Notes: generated from the letters alone by a model not told the origin. 41,860 bases of DNA from Deltaproteobacteria bacterium (GCA_019310485.1 JAFDEF010000023.1:1-41860); one strand, 5' to 3'. Shown: positions 26,259 through 36,374, counted from the stretch's first letter. Numbers and translations: made by a program.

Positions 26259-27022
26259 TGATTCCTCTTGAAAATGATTACCAGGCCTTCAAGCGTCAAG
26301 AATTCTTCCACCACATCGATTGTTTCCGACTCCTCACAAATCAGCGGGGCAAGCCCTCCCGTTGCTATCACCTTGAGCTCGCACCCGGCCTCCTTTTTTA
26401 TACGATTAACTATTCCATCGACCAGCCCCGCGTACCCGTAAACAATGCCGACGTTCATGCTGCTTACGGTATCCTTGGCGATCACTTTCTTTGGCCTGGC
26501 AAATATTTCAACTCTTGGAAGCTTGGATGCTTTGAGAAACAGCGCTTCACAGGAAATGGTCACCCCGGGAGCAATGGCACCCCCGATATAGGCCCCTTCT
26601 TGTGAAACGCAATCAAAGGTCGTTGCAGTTCCAAAATCAACAACAACCAGGGCTGTCCTGTACTTTTCGTAAGCTGCCACTGAATTCACGATCCTGTCGG
26701 CTCCCACTTCCTTGGGGTTGTCGTAGAGTATCGGCATTCCTGTATTCAACTCTGAGGTGACTATCATGGGTTTCACGTTAAGGTAACGAGCGGCGAGCTC
26801 TTCAACCGTACTCAGCAGGGGGGGAACAACACATGAGACAATCATGTGTTTTACGTTTTCGGGTCTTATTCCAGATGCCCTGAAAAGATTATTAATAAGG
26901 ATTCCGAATTCATCGGCTGTAAGATCTTTCTCAGTCCTTATTCTCCAGTGATTCAGGATCCTGTCCTCTGCTGCGACCCCAAGAACAGTATTCGTATTGC
27001 CTATATCGATGCAGAACAACAT
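26255..27022 (-). CDS. coaX: Type III pantothenate kinase
   Basis: 255 aa. First step of CoA synthesis: pantothenate to 4'-phosphopantothenate. The ASKHA-fold motifs are visible: DIGNTNTVLGV at the N-terminus (phosphate 1), NPKEVGADRIVNSVAAY, the VVDFGTATTFDCV (phosphate 2) motif and YIGGAIAPGV. The family needs a monovalent cation and does not respond to CoA feedback. In many bacteria it follows birA; here no birA is seen and the upstream gene is folP, 116 nt away. Confidence 0.95.
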   Translation of the reverse strand: MLFCIDIGNTNTVLGVAAEDRILNHWRIRTEKDLTADEFGILINNLFRASGIRPENVKHMIVSCVVPPLLSTVEELAARYLNVKPMIVTSELNTGMPILYDNPKEVGADRIVNSVAAYEKYRTALVVVDFGTATTFDCVSQEGAYIGGAIAPGVTISCEALFLKASKLPRVEIFARPKKVIAKDTVSSMNVGIVYGYAGLVDGIVNRIKKEAGCELKVIATGGLAPLICEESETIDVVEEFLTLEGLVIIFKRNQ

Positions 27023-27138
27023 ATCGTGATCTCCGTTCCTTTCTCATTTCGCTTCATGAGACCAATGCACAATACTAAATGGCATCCCTTCAGCAAGCAA
27101 AAGGGGTTTAGCTGGAGAGAATAACACAGGTTAGGCTT

Positions 27139-28005
27139 CTAAGCTGCTTTGCCTCTTTTTATGGCATCAGCCACTTTCACCGTGTCTACAGCCATTTCTA
27201 CATTGTGAACCCTGACCATATGGGCCCCGTTCAGGATACCTGCCGCGATGGTTGCCATGGTCCCCAGATCCCTTTCACCCGCTTCCCTGCCGAGCAGGTG
27301 ACCGAGAAATGCCTTCCTGGATGTACCGAGCAGTATAGGCCTTTCCAAAACGCTGAACATAGAAAGATCCCTGATGATTTGAAGGTTGTGATCAAAAGTC
27401 TTTCCAAATCCGATTCCCGGATCCACGATGATTTTCTCCTTTTCTACCCCGCCATCCACAGCACGGTTGATAGCATCTTTCAAAAAATCAATTATTTCCT
27501 GGATCAAGTTGTCGTAGGTCGGATTGTTTTGCATGTTGGACGGAGTTCCCTTCATATGCATCAGGATAAGAGGGACCCTGCTCTGTGCCGCGAATGTAAC
27601 CATCTCAGGGTCTGACCTCAGTGCACTGATGTCGTTAATAATTGAAGCCCCGGCGCGGACTGCTTCTCTAGCAACTGCGGCTTTTTGGGTATCAATACTC
27701 ACCGGGATCGTCAGTTCCCTGCAAATGACCTCCAGTACCGGTATCACCCTGTCTATTTCTTCATTCGCCGAAATTTTCTTTGAATAGGGCCTTGTTGACT
27801 CCCCCCCCACATCGATGATGTCCGCCCCCTGCTCCGCCATGGTATATGCGTGATCTATAGCCTTTTGAATATCAAAAAATTGGCCCCCGTCCGAAAAGGA
27901 ATCGGGGGTCACGTTTAGAATACCCATAATGTAAGTTTTGCAGGAAAAATCCAGACAATAATCTTGCCACTCTACTTTCAAGCTACTGGCTGAGTCCTCC
28001 TTCAA
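27139..28005 (-). CDS. folP: Dihydropteroate synthase
   Basis: 288 aa. Joins p-aminobenzoate to the pterin pyrophosphate in folate synthesis; target of sulfonamides. Conserved motifs: [68 protein letters not shown] and [11 protein letters not shown]. The TTG at 28005 overlaps the ftsH TGA (TTGA). A later TTG at 27981 is possible, as the first 25 residues are not conserved. ftsH-folP adjacency is common in Proteobacteria, usually followed by glmM; here coaX follows instead. Confidence 0.94.
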   Translation of the reverse strand: MKEDSASSLKVEWQDYCLDFSCKTYIMGILNVTPDSFSDGGQFFDIQKAIDHAYTMAEQGADIIDVGGESTRPYSKKISANEEIDRVIPVLEVICRELTIPVSIDTQKAAVAREAVRAGASIINDISALRSDPEMVTFAAQSRVPLILMHMKGTPSNMQNNPTYDNLIQEIIDFLKDAINRAVDGGVEKEKIIVDPGIGFGKTFDHNLQIIRDLSMFSVLERPILLGTSRKAFLGHLLGREAGERDLGTMATIAAGILNGAHMVRVHNVEMAVDTVKVADAIKRGKAA

Positions 28006-29831
28006 GATTCCTTCGTATCGCCTCTTTCGGCGACTTCTTTCGCTTCGCCTCCCACCCCCTTCATAATTTCATCAATCGCTTTGCCGTCCAGGGTTTCCTT
28101 TTCCAGAAGAGCATGGGCCATGCGATGAAGTGTATCTATATTGTCCTTGATAAGTTGAGAGGTCTTTTCATAAGCACCAGTAACAATGTTTCTGACTTCT
28201 TCGTCAATCTTTTGAGCTGTCAGTTCGCTGTAGTCCCTGTGTTGAGCAATCTCTCGTCCGAGAAAGATCTGCTCCTCTTTCTTGCCGAAAGTAAGCGGAC
28301 CAAGGTTCTCACTCATTCCATAGTCACACACCATTTTCCTGGCCATTTCCGAGGCTCTTTCAATGTCATTGCCTGCACCCGTGGTCTGGGTTCCAAGAAC
28401 GATTTCCTCCGCAGCCCTACCGCCCATGAGTATTGATATGTTGTTAAGGAGGTAATCTTTTGGATAAGTGTGCTTCTCGTCCATGGGAAGTTGCTGAGTT
28501 AGGCCAAGAGCACGACCCCTGGGAATAATGGTAACTTTATGAATAGGATCGGTTCCCGGCAAGAGTTTGGCCACAAGAGTATGCCCTGATTCGTGGTAGG
28601 CGGTTGTTCTTCTCTCCTCGTCACTGATGATCATGCTCTTCCGCTCCGCCCCCATCATGACCTTATCTTTTGCATCTTCGAAATCATCCATCTCAACGGC
28701 ACTCTTACCGCGCCTGGCAGCCATAAGGGCTGCTTCATTCACCATGTTCTCCAGGTCAGCCCCTGTAAACCCCGGGGTTCCTCTGGCAAGGGTAGGTATG
28801 TCCACGTCATCAGCGAGCAAGGTCTTTTTCACGTGAACCCTCAAAATTTCCTCCCTCCCCTTTATGTCCGGCACGGGAACCACTACCTGCCTGTCAAATC
28901 GGCCAGGTCTCAGGAGTGCGGGATCCAGAACATCAGGCCTGTTCGTCGCAGAAATCAAAATCACCCCTTCGTTTGACTCGAAGCCGTCCATTTCAACCAG
29001 CAGTTGGTTTAGGGTTTGCTCTCTTTCATCGTGTCCGCCGCCCAGTCCCGCGCCCCTGTGGCGCCCGACCGCATCAATTTCGTCAATGAAAATGATACAG
29101 GGAGCATGTTTCTTGCCCTGGACAAACAGGTCTCGCACTCTTGATGCGCCCACTCCAACGAACATCTCCACAAAATCCGACCCGCTAATACTAAAAAACG
29201 GCACCCCCGCCTCTCCGGCTATTGCTCTTGCAAGCAGTGTCTTACCGGTTCCAGGGGCTCCTACAAGAAGAACACCCTTGGGGATTCTCCCTCCCAGCTT
29301 GGTGAACTTTTTGGGGTCGCGAAGGAATTCGATAATTTCCTCAAGCTCCTCTTTTGCTTCATCAACCCCGGCCACGTCCTCAAAGGTAACCCTTTCTTGG
29401 GTGTCGCTCATTAGCCTGGCCCTGCTTTTCCCAAACGACAGGGCCTTACCTCCCCCCACCTGCATCTGGCGCATAAAGAAAATCCAAACCCCAATCAGCA
29501 ATAACATGGGTACCCACGAGAGGAATACCTGGAACCACGAAGAACTCTCTTGAGGTTTTGCCGATATCTTGACGCCCTTGCTTCTCAGAAGCTTGATTAG
29601 TTCAGGGTCCTTGGGGGCAAAAGTCTTGAAAGGTCCTTGAGAAGATATACCCGATATATTATCTCCCTGGATGGTAACCTGCATGACGCTTCCGTTCTCC
29701 ACCAGAGTCAGAAAATCGCTGTAACTGATAGAAGTGCTCCCCTTTTGCGGCTTCTTGAACACCTGAAATAGCATTATCATCATCAAGCTAATCACGAGCC
29801 AGAGAGCAATGTTTTTATAAAATGGACTCAA
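28002..29831 (-). CDS. ftsH: ATP-dependent zinc metalloprotease FtsH
   Basis: 609 aa inner-membrane AAA+ protease that degrades unneeded or damaged membrane and regulatory proteins (in E. coli LpxC, sigma-32). Two membrane helices (about 8-25 and 100-120) flank a small periplasmic domain. AAA module: Walker A GAPGTGKT at 191-198, Walker B IIFIDE around 246-251, pore motif [11 protein letters not shown], and SRH around [20 protein letters not shown]. Zinc site HESGH at 413-417. Start TTG 29831 lies 8 nt after AAGGAGGA, a strong site, and no ATG alternative fits. The upstream 280 nt are non-coding. Confidence 0.97.
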   Translation of the reverse strand: MSPFYKNIALWLVISLMMIMLFQVFKKPQKGSTSISYSDFLTLVENGSVMQVTIQGDNISGISSQGPFKTFAPKDPELIKLLRSKGVKISAKPQESSSWFQVFLSWVPMLLLIGVWIFFMRQMQVGGGKALSFGKSRARLMSDTQERVTFEDVAGVDEAKEELEEIIEFLRDPKKFTKLGGRIPKGVLLVGAPGTGKTLLARAIAGEAGVPFFSISGSDFVEMFVGVGASRVRDLFVQGKKHAPCIIFIDEIDAVGRHRGAGLGGGHDEREQTLNQLLVEMDGFESNEGVILISATNRPDVLDPALLRPGRFDRQVVVPVPDIKGREEILRVHVKKTLLADDVDIPTLARGTPGFTGADLENMVNEAALMAARRGKSAVEMDDFEDAKDKVMMGAERKSMIISDEERRTTAYHESGHTLVAKLLPGTDPIHKVTIIPRGRALGLTQQLPMDEKHTYPKDYLLNNISILMGGRAAEEIVLGTQTTGAGNDIERASEMARKMVCDYGMSENLGPLTFGKKEEQIFLGREIAQHRDYSELTAQKIDEEVRNIVTGAYEKTSQLIKDNIDTLHRMAHALLEKETLDGKAIDEIMKGVGGEAKEVAERGDTKES

Positions 29832-29862
29832 AAGCTGATCCTCCTTCTAACCTAATAAGAGT

Positions 29863-29874
29863 ATTATAATTATA
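29863..29874 (-). promoter_or_regulatory. Tandem TATAAT boxes upstream of ftsH
   Basis: Minus strand reads TATAATTATAAT at 29874-29863, 31 nt before the ftsH TTG, within a very AT-rich stretch. No good -35 is found 16-18 nt upstream, and no heat-shock -35 is evident. It is a candidate -10 only. The rest of the 29832-30111 gap shows nothing else I can support. Confidence 0.35.
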
Positions 29875-30052
29875 TTTTTGAAAATTTCTATCATTCTTTA
29901 AACACTTACCATCTTTTATTAATAATAACAAACAATTATCCAATAATTCATCCTTCAATACATAAACTGAGAAGTAGTGATGGTGAGGCCTTTTGCCAAC
30001 AAGAAGCCGGGCTGGCATGCGTGAGAGTTAGAGAAAGAGGGAATTTTAGAAC

Positions 30053-30079
30053 TTGATATATTTCTAATCTTGGGATAAT
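30053..30079 (+). promoter_or_regulatory. Weak promoter candidate for the kdnB-kdnA unit
   Basis: TTGATA (30053-30058), 15-nt spacer, GATAAT (30074-30079); both hexamers match 5 of 6 but the spacer is short. The start codon is 36 nt downstream, with GGGGAG in between. Confidence 0.35.
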
Positions 30080-30114
30080 GCTTTCATTCAGATTCCAAGA
30101 TTGGGGAGACAGTG

Positions 30115-31278
30115 ATGAACCCTCTAATAACTATCGAAAACAACACCAAGGCCATTATAGGAGCTGGAGCAATAGACAAGCTGGGTGAGGAATGCAGGGC
30201 ACTGGGAGGAACCAGGGCTCTCCTGGTGATGGACCGAGGGCTTTCTGAGACCGAGCTTTTTCCACGGATTGTGGCCACGCTGCGAAAAAGCCGTGTAAGA
30301 TCCATCCCTTATCTTGAAACCACCCCCGAACCAAGTCCTGTTCTGGCCGATAACGGAGCCGAGCTGGCAAAAAAGGAAAAGGCGAATTGTGTGATCGCAG
30401 TTGGTGGAGGCAGCACCATGGACGTAGGCAAGGCGATTTCGGTCTTGGTCAAGAACCAGGGTAAGACGGAGGACTATATCGGGCTTGGACTGGTCAAGAA
30501 GCCTGGACTACCCACCATCATGGTCCCCACGACGGCCGGTACCGGAAGCGAAGTCACCTTTACCTCCGTTTTTACCATGCGAGAAACTAAGAAAAAAGGT
30601 GGCATAAACAGTCCTTTTCTGTTCCCTCGAACCGCTATCCTGGATCCGGAGCTCACACTTGATCTCCCGGCTGAGGTAACTGCGCAAACAGGTATGGACG
30701 CACTCACCCATGCGATAGAATCATTTACCTCCCTTCAAGCACACTTTGTAAGCGAACCCCTCTCGCTAAAAGCGATAGAGCTTATCTCCGCAAACTTGAG
30801 AGGAGCGGTATTCGAGGGTCACAGTTATCCGTTCCGCGAAAACATGATGAAAGCAAGCTATCTGGCAGGACTTGGCCTTGCAATGTCGGGAGTGGGCGCT
30901 GTACATGCGCTCGCCTACCCTCTTGGCGCCATGTTTGATGTTCCCCACGGGCTGGCCAATGCCGTTATGTTACCCTATGTGCTTGAATATAACTTTCCAT
31001 CCAAAATCGAAAAATTCTCTCAAATTTCTCTTGCAATGCAGAAGCACGCGGATCAAAGGCCCAGCCGGGAGGCTGCCTTGCTCGCTGTCAAGGCAGTTAC
31101 TGAGCTTTCCAGGGATGTCGGAATCCCCTGTTCACTGAAAGAGATAGGTATACCTGAAAGTGCGATACCTGAAATGGCAAAATCAGCCATGAAAGTATCA
31201 CGGCCTATCGAAAACAACCCCAGACCAATGACAGTCAACATTGCAGAAGAAATCTATAGAACTGCCTTTGAAGGGTAA
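30115..31278 (+). CDS. kdnB: Iron-containing alcohol dehydrogenase family, probable Kdo 8-oxidase KdnB
   Basis: 387 aa group III (Fe-dependent) alcohol dehydrogenase fold. Nucleotide-binding GGGST at about 97-101, VPTTAGTGSEVT, and the metal ligands Asp195 and His199 (MDALTHAIES), His264 and His278 (HALAYPLGAMFDVPHG). On its own the substrate would be open. It is followed 35 nt later by a DegT aminotransferase closely resembling KdnA. In Shewanella oneidensis KdnB, a member of this family, oxidises C8 of Kdo and KdnA then aminates it to Kdo8N for LPS. ATG 30115 has GGGGAG 6 nt upstream; a GTG directly before it is in frame. Function is inferred from pairing, not proven. Confidence 0.7.
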   Translation: MNPLITIENNTKAIIGAGAIDKLGEECRALGGTRALLVMDRGLSETELFPRIVATLRKSRVRSIPYLETTPEPSPVLADNGAELAKKEKANCVIAVGGGSTMDVGKAISVLVKNQGKTEDYIGLGLVKKPGLPTIMVPTTAGTGSEVTFTSVFTMRETKKKGGINSPFLFPRTAILDPELTLDLPAEVTAQTGMDALTHAIESFTSLQAHFVSEPLSLKAIELISANLRGAVFEGHSYPFRENMMKASYLAGLGLAMSGVGAVHALAYPLGAMFDVPHGLANAVMLPYVLEYNFPSKIEKFSQISLAMQKHADQRPSREAALLAVKAVTELSRDVGIPCSLKEIGIPESAIPEMAKSAMKVSRPIENNPRPMTVNIAEEIYRTAFEG

Positions 31279-31313
31279 GAATTTTGGCCACAAAAAATTA
31301 TAAGGAGTGATCA

Positions 31314-32516
31314 ATGCCGGGTTTCGAGATTATTGGAGAAGAGGAGAAAAAGGAACTTTTAGATGTGCTCTCCCGCAAGGTTCTTTTCCGTTATGAATTT
31401 GATAAAGAGCGTAAAGGAGTGTACAAGGTTGGGGAGTTTGAAAAGGTATTCGCACAGTACTGCGGGGCAAATCATGCGCTCGCAGTATCCTCTGGTACAG
31501 CCGCCCTAAGAGTGGCCCTTGCCGGTCTTGGCATTGCACCCGGGGATGAAGTTATTACCCAGGGTTTCACCTTTGTAGCAACCTGGGAATCAATCCTTGA
31601 TGCCGGCGCGATCCCAGTCTTTACTGAAATCGACGAAACTCTATGCATGGATCCAGAGGATCTCGAAAAAAAAATCACTCCCCGCACCAGGGCAATTATC
31701 CCTGTTCACATGTGCGGATCGCAGGCCAGAATAAAAGAGATAACAAAGGTGGCAGAAAAGCATGGGGTACCCGTAGTGGAAGATACTGCGCAGTCTTGCG
31801 GGGGGAGGCTGAACGGGAAATCCCTGGGCACCTTCGGAAAAATAGGTACTTTCTCTTTTGACTCGGTAAAGACCATCACCACCGGGGAGGGAGGAATGAT
31901 AATCACCGATGATCGCGAACTTTACGTGAAGTGCTCTGAGTATCATGACCACGGACACGATCATAATCCGAATGTGGGAAGGGGGCTGGAAAAAAGAAAC
32001 TTTATCGGGCTTAACTACCGCATGATGGAACTTCAGGGGGCCCTAGGCCTTGCACAGCTCAGCAAACTTGACAATGTGATTCTACCAAACCAGAAACAAA
32101 ACAAGGCCCAGATCAAGGATCGCCTTTCCCGTATCGAACAGGTTACTTTCAGGAATATTCCGGACGAAGAGGGTGATACCGCCACTTTCCTGATTTTCTT
32201 CCTTCCCTCTGAAGAAAAGGCGAGGGCTTTTAACCAGGCCATGACTGAAGCGGGCGCCGGCTGTGTTTACTGGTACGAGAACACCTGGCATTACTACGAT
32301 AGATGGGAACACTTGCTTGAGGGAAAAAGCGTGCTGCGCTACTCCTACCCTTTTAAGACCGAAGAAGGCAATGTGAGATGCAGTTACTCCAAGGGCGCCC
32401 TCCCCAGAACAGCCGCCATCTTATCTCGCGCTCTTTGTATACCGATAAATATATACATGGAAGAACAATTACCCAAGATTCTGAACGCAGTGGAAAAGGC
32501 TGCCCGAGTACTTTGA
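31314..32516 (+). CDS. kdnA: DegT/DnrJ/EryC1 aminotransferase, probable Kdo8N transaminase KdnA
   Basis: 400 aa, PLP enzyme of the sugar-aminotransferase family. PLP Lys186 (FSFDSVKTITTGEGG), Asp157 (VVEDTAQSCGG) and SSGTAALRVAL at 59-69 are in place. The N-terminus MPGFEIIGEEEKKEL...LFRYEFD and the ring EYHDHGHDHNPNVGRGLE, as I recall them, match KdnA, which transfers amine to the C8 aldehyde of oxidised Kdo to give 8-amino-3,8-dideoxy-manno-octulosonate. AAGGAG is 7 nt before the ATG. Gene order KdnB-KdnA here, nadE after 4 nt. Other sugar aminotransferases of this superfamily remain possible. Confidence 0.75.
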   Translation: MPGFEIIGEEEKKELLDVLSRKVLFRYEFDKERKGVYKVGEFEKVFAQYCGANHALAVSSGTAALRVALAGLGIAPGDEVITQGFTFVATWESILDAGAIPVFTEIDETLCMDPEDLEKKITPRTRAIIPVHMCGSQARIKEITKVAEKHGVPVVEDTAQSCGGRLNGKSLGTFGKIGTFSFDSVKTITTGEGGMIITDDRELYVKCSEYHDHGHDHNPNVGRGLEKRNFIGLNYRMMELQGALGLAQLSKLDNVILPNQKQNKAQIKDRLSRIEQVTFRNIPDEEGDTATFLIFFLPSEEKARAFNQAMTEAGAGCVYWYENTWHYYDRWEHLLEGKSVLRYSYPFKTEEGNVRCSYSKGALPRTAAILSRALCIPINIYMEEQLPKILNAVEKAARVL

Positions 32517-32520
32517 GAAT

Positions 32521-34161
32521 ATGAAAATAGCACTATGCCAGATAAATCCCATCATCGGTGATTTCGACTACAATACGGACTTGATACTCAATGCCACTGA
32601 GCGCGCCAAGAAACTGGGATGTAACCTGGCCGTGTTTCCAGAGCTTTGCCTGCTTGGTTACCCGCCCAAAGATCTTTTGGAGAAACCCGCCTTTATACGG
32701 GAAAATCTTGATCATCTGGAAAAAATTGCGACCCGCATAAAAGGTATTCACGTAGTGTGTGGTTACGTGGACCAAAACCCGGAGCACACCGGAAAGCCGC
32801 TTGTTAACAGCGTAGCACTTATGGCAGATTCACGCATACAGGGAAAAGGGGGTAAAAGACTGCTGCCAACATATGATGTATTTGACGAAACACGCTACTT
32901 TGAACCTGCCAAAAAGAGCTTGCTCTTTGACCTGGCAGACAAGCGTGTGGGCGTCACAATTTGCGAGGATATCTGGAATGTTGGGGATATAGAAGGAATA
33001 CCTTTGTATCCCCTGGACCCTGTTTCAGGGCTTTCCACAAGGGGTATTGATATACTCATCAACATTTCTTCCTCACCCTATACTCTGAACAAGAGACTCG
33101 TCCGCCAGAATATCCTCTCCTCGCTTTCGCTTCGGTACAAAATACCCACACTTTATTGCAACCAGGTCGGAGGCAACGATGACCTGCTCTTCGACGGTGC
33201 GAGCATGGTAGTGGACAGGCGGGGAAAGCTTGTATTGCTGGGGAAAGAATTCGAATCGGATTTGCTGGTGTGGGATAGTGAAGAAGAATATGAAGAATTG
33301 CGGCAACCCCCTTTACCTGAAGAAGCCTCGATACTCAAGGGGCTTGTCACTGGCACAAGGGATTATGTCAGGAAATGCGGCTTTCAAGAAGTTCTGGTGG
33401 GGCTAAGCGGGGGGATTGATTCCTCCCTTGTCGCCGTAATCGCAGAGAGGGCGGTGGGAGCTCAAAACGTTACGGGAGTCAGCATGCCCTCACAGTACAC
33501 CTCCCAGATCAGCAGGGAGGATTCTAGGTTGCTCGCCGAGCGCCTCAACATTAAGTTCGTTGAAATTCCCATAACTGACATCTTTGACTGCTACAACAGA
33601 GGTCTTGCGGAGATCTTTCGAGGTTTTGAACCGGACGTCACCGAGGAGAATATTCAGGCCAGGATCCGGGGCAACATCCTTATGGCATTGTCAAACAAGT
33701 TTGGCGCTCTGGTGCTTAGCACAGGGAATAAATCCGAACTTGCAATGGGTTACTGTACTCTTTACGGTGATCTGACCGGCGGCCTCGCGGTAATCTCCGA
33801 TGTTCCCAAAACTGTTTGTTACAGGCTTGCCAGGTATGTAAACAAGGACAAGGAAATTATTCCTGAAAGAGTCCTTACCAGGCCCCCATCAGCAGAGCTC
33901 AGGCCTGGCCAAAAAGACCAGGATACCCTGCCCCCTTATGAGATCCTGGACGATATCCTGGATGCTGCAGTGGTGAAAAACATGGGCTTCGAGGAGATAG
34001 TTGCCCGTGGTCACGACCCAAGGGTGGTTGAAGATGTTTTGAGGCGACTGGTTTTGAACGAATACAAAAGAAGGCAGGCTCCGCCCGGTCTCAAGATCAC
34101 TACAAAGGCTTTTGGATACGGAAGGCGCTATCCTATTGCACGGAGCAAGAAAATCTATTAA
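32521..34161 (+). CDS. nadE: Glutamine-dependent NAD+ synthetase
   Basis: 546 aa two-domain enzyme. The N-terminal nitrilase-type glutaminase has the triad Glu41 (FPELCLLGYPP), Lys112 (KRLLPTYDVFDE) and Cys148 (VTICEDIW). The C-terminal synthetase has the ATP PP-loop SGGIDSS at 296-302, then STGNKSELAMGYCTLYGD and RPPSAELRPGQKDQDTLPPYE. It amidates deamido-NAD using ammonia tunnelled from glutamine; last step of NAD synthesis. Starts 4 nt after kdnA, so co-transcribed. NadA is encoded elsewhere in this window, on the opposite strand. Confidence 0.96.
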   Translation: MKIALCQINPIIGDFDYNTDLILNATERAKKLGCNLAVFPELCLLGYPPKDLLEKPAFIRENLDHLEKIATRIKGIHVVCGYVDQNPEHTGKPLVNSVALMADSRIQGKGGKRLLPTYDVFDETRYFEPAKKSLLFDLADKRVGVTICEDIWNVGDIEGIPLYPLDPVSGLSTRGIDILINISSSPYTLNKRLVRQNILSSLSLRYKIPTLYCNQVGGNDDLLFDGASMVVDRRGKLVLLGKEFESDLLVWDSEEEYEELRQPPLPEEASILKGLVTGTRDYVRKCGFQEVLVGLSGGIDSSLVAVIAERAVGAQNVTGVSMPSQYTSQISREDSRLLAERLNIKFVEIPITDIFDCYNRGLAEIFRGFEPDVTEENIQARIRGNILMALSNKFGALVLSTGNKSELAMGYCTLYGDLTGGLAVISDVPKTVCYRLARYVNKDKEIIPERVLTRPPSAELRPGQKDQDTLPPYEILDDILDAAVVKNMGFEEIVARGHDPRVVEDVLRRLVLNEYKRRQAPPGLKITTKAFGYGRRYPIARSKKIY

Positions 34162-34240
34162 GAATGTGTGGCTTTGAGAAAAGGTGCACGTTTTCTCTGC
34201 GCATTTTCGTTGAAGCTGAATCCAAACTGGGGTTTAGAGG

Positions 34241-35326
34241 ATGACAGGAAAAATCGCTGTGTTGCCGGGCGACGGTATCGGCAAGGAGATCGTTTCAGAA
34301 GCAGTGAAAGTACTTCGGTGTCTGAGTGAGGACTTCGGCCTGGAAGTTGAAATGGAGGAAGCCCTGGTGGGGGGAACCGCCTATGATGCAACGGGCAATC
34401 CGCTGCCGGAAGAAACCCTGAATCTGGCCAGGGCTTCGGATGCAATCCTCCTGGGGGCTGTTGGTGGCTACAAGTGGGAATCGCTGGATATATCTTTGCG
34501 CCCTGAAAAAGGCCTGCTCGGTCTTCGCTCCAACCTGGAATTATTCGCAAACCTGCGCCCAACCTTCCTTTTCCCGCAGCTCGTCCACGCCTCTACTCTC
34601 AAGCCGGAAGTGGTCTCTGGCCTTGATATTATGATTGTCAGGGAACTGACGGGAGGCATTTACTTTGGGAAGCCACGCGGAGTGCGCAGACTTGAAAACG
34701 GGGAACGCGAGGGCGTCAACACCCTGATTTACAGTGAATCCGAGGTCCGCCGCATCGGCAAAGTTGCATTTGACATAGCCATGAAACGCAGCAAGAAGGT
34801 CTGCTCAGTAGATAAAGCAAATGTGCTCGAATGCACCGAGATGTGGCGTGAGGTTATGAGCGAAGAAGCTCGCAACTGGCCTGAGATCGAATTATCACAC
34901 ATGTACGCTGACAACACGGCAATGCAGCTCATCAGGGAGCCGAAACAGTTCGACGTGATTGTTACCACCAATATGTTCGGTGATATTCTCTCGGATGCTG
35001 CCTCGATGCTCACGGGGTCAATTGGTATGCTTCCCTCTGCATCGCTAGATAAAAACAACAAGGGTATGTATGAGCCCGTCCATGGCTCAGCCCCGGATAT
35101 TGCAGGGAAAAACATAGCCAACCCACTTGCAACTATTCTCTCTGTTGCCATGATGCTTCGCTATTCGCTGGATAAACCTCAAATGGCGGAACGTATAGAG
35201 AAGGCGGTTAGCGCTGTTCTTGATGAAGGCAAACGTACTGCAGATATCTGGACACAAGGGACGCAGAGGGTTGGCACATCGGAGATGGGCAATGCCGTCG
35301 TGGCCGCACTCCGCCGCCAGATATAG
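34241..35326 (+). CDS. leuB: 3-isopropylmalate dehydrogenase
   Basis: 361 aa. Oxidative decarboxylation of 3-isopropylmalate in leucine synthesis, NAD and Mg dependent. Visible: [11 protein letters not shown], the [10 protein letters not shown] and [22 protein letters not shown] substrate loop, [33 protein letters not shown] and [19 protein letters not shown], then the [18 protein letters not shown] nucleotide loop. [11 protein letters not shown] marks LeuB rather than isocitrate or tartrate dehydrogenase. ATG 34241 directly follows AGAGG; no leuCD is in the window. The 79 nt after nadE hold no gene. Confidence 0.95.
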   Translation: MTGKIAVLPGDGIGKEIVSEAVKVLRCLSEDFGLEVEMEEALVGGTAYDATGNPLPEETLNLARASDAILLGAVGGYKWESLDISLRPEKGLLGLRSNLELFANLRPTFLFPQLVHASTLKPEVVSGLDIMIVRELTGGIYFGKPRGVRRLENGEREGVNTLIYSESEVRRIGKVAFDIAMKRSKKVCSVDKANVLECTEMWREVMSEEARNWPEIELSHMYADNTAMQLIREPKQFDVIVTTNMFGDILSDAASMLTGSIGMLPSASLDKNNKGMYEPVHGSAPDIAGKNIANPLATILSVAMMLRYSLDKPQMAERIEKAVSAVLDEGKRTADIWTQGTQRVGTSEMGNAVVAALRRQI

Positions 35327-35348
35327 TTTGCCGGCACTAACTGCTAAT

Positions 35349-35462
35349 GTGTTTTCAGCCTTCGCTGAGATCCCTGCGCCTGGGGGCTTTATACCTGACC
35401 AAGCAGAGATACGGAATCTCTTCCTCGGATTAATAGAAAATGAAATCAAGGCCCGATTCTAA
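35349..35462 (+). other. Coding-like fragment after leuB, unidentified
   Basis: In the leuB-trmJ gap (35327-35562) one frame reads from a GTG at 35349 for 37 codons to TAA at 35462. The peptide (EIPAPGGFIPDQAEI then RNLFLGLIENEIKARF) has a natural, non-repetitive composition, unlike most spurious frames. There is no ribosome site before the GTG, and the frame is open further back into leuB. It may be the tail of a decayed gene or chance. The rest of the gap shows nothing I can support. Confidence 0.15.
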
Positions 35463-35562
35463 AGCCCTCTCTTTTTGATTTGCCCTAAATTATTCTTGAA
35501 ACTCTGCCCTACATGGCCTAATCCTACTCTGTGGCGAACCACGGCTTGAGCGGAGAATAGGC

Positions 35563-36309
35563 GTGCGACTTGAAAACATTGCAATCATTCTGGTAGAAAG
35601 CCAAATTCCTGAAAATATCGGGGCAGTTGCCAGGTCTATGAATAACATGGGGCTCAGGCGCCTGATTCTGGTCAGTCCGAAAAATTGTGATCTTTCCCGA
35701 GTTGTAAAGATGGCAACAGGAAGCTCCATTGACATAATAGAGGAGATGGAGATTTATGATGACTTAATGAAAGCCATCGGCCCGCTGCAATATGTGGTCG
35801 GAACCACGGCGCGCATAGGCGCCCAGCGCCCGGCGCTTACAACTCCTCGCAAGCTGGCCACTGACTTGGTATCCATATCCCGGAACAACCTTGTGGGAAT
35901 CCTCTTTGGGCCGGAGGACCGTGGCCTTTCAAACGAACACTTGCGCTATTGCCATACTATTGCCGCAATACCGGCTGCGGAGTTTTCTTCGCTAAACCTT
36001 GCACAGGCGGTGATGATATTTTGCTACGAAATTTTTCTGGCAGCAAAAGAAACGCCGCTAGAACCTACCCCCCGGCTGGCGAACAAGTTTGAGCTGGAGG
36101 GAATGTATAAACACCTAAAAGACGTGCTTATGAAGATTGGTTTTATTGATCGTCAAAACCCGGAGCACTGGATGCTTAACATAAGGCGTTTCCTTTCAAG
36201 AATGCCTCTCAGGGCCAGAGAAGTGAGGATCATAAGGGGTATTTGCCGCCAGATCGACTGGTATATGGAACAGGTGCAAAAACTCAAGGTGCAAGGGAAA
36301 CAGGAGTGA
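35563..36309 (+). CDS. SPOUT RNA methyltransferase, TrmJ/TrmH-like
   Basis: 248 aa. Motif 1 VESQIPENIGAVARSMNNMGLRRL, motif 2 GILFGPEDRGLSNEHL and motif 3 SSLNLAQAVMIFCYEIF identify the SpoU branch; the ordering PENIGAVAR with a helical C-terminal extension (about 165-248, including RFLSRMPLRAREVRIIRGI) fits TrmJ, which methylates the ribose of C/U32 in tRNA. Start GTG 35563 has GGAG 8 nt upstream. This is the second tRNA 2'-O-methyltransferase of the window besides TrmL. Exact target base is inferred. Confidence 0.85.
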   Translation: MRLENIAIILVESQIPENIGAVARSMNNMGLRRLILVSPKNCDLSRVVKMATGSSIDIIEEMEIYDDLMKAIGPLQYVVGTTARIGAQRPALTTPRKLATDLVSISRNNLVGILFGPEDRGLSNEHLRYCHTIAAIPAAEFSSLNLAQAVMIFCYEIFLAAKETPLEPTPRLANKFELEGMYKHLKDVLMKIGFIDRQNPEHWMLNIRRFLSRMPLRAREVRIIRGICRQIDWYMEQVQKLKVQGKQE

Positions 36310-36374
36310 CCGATGTTACTCCACCAGGATAGTTTTGAATTCGTAACCTATTAGCCGCAAAAGGAGGCACTAGC

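Noticed and set aside
29940-30030. Second structured RNA upstream of ftsH
   Set aside because: Only short, scattered GCCA/TGGC pairings; nothing beyond chance.
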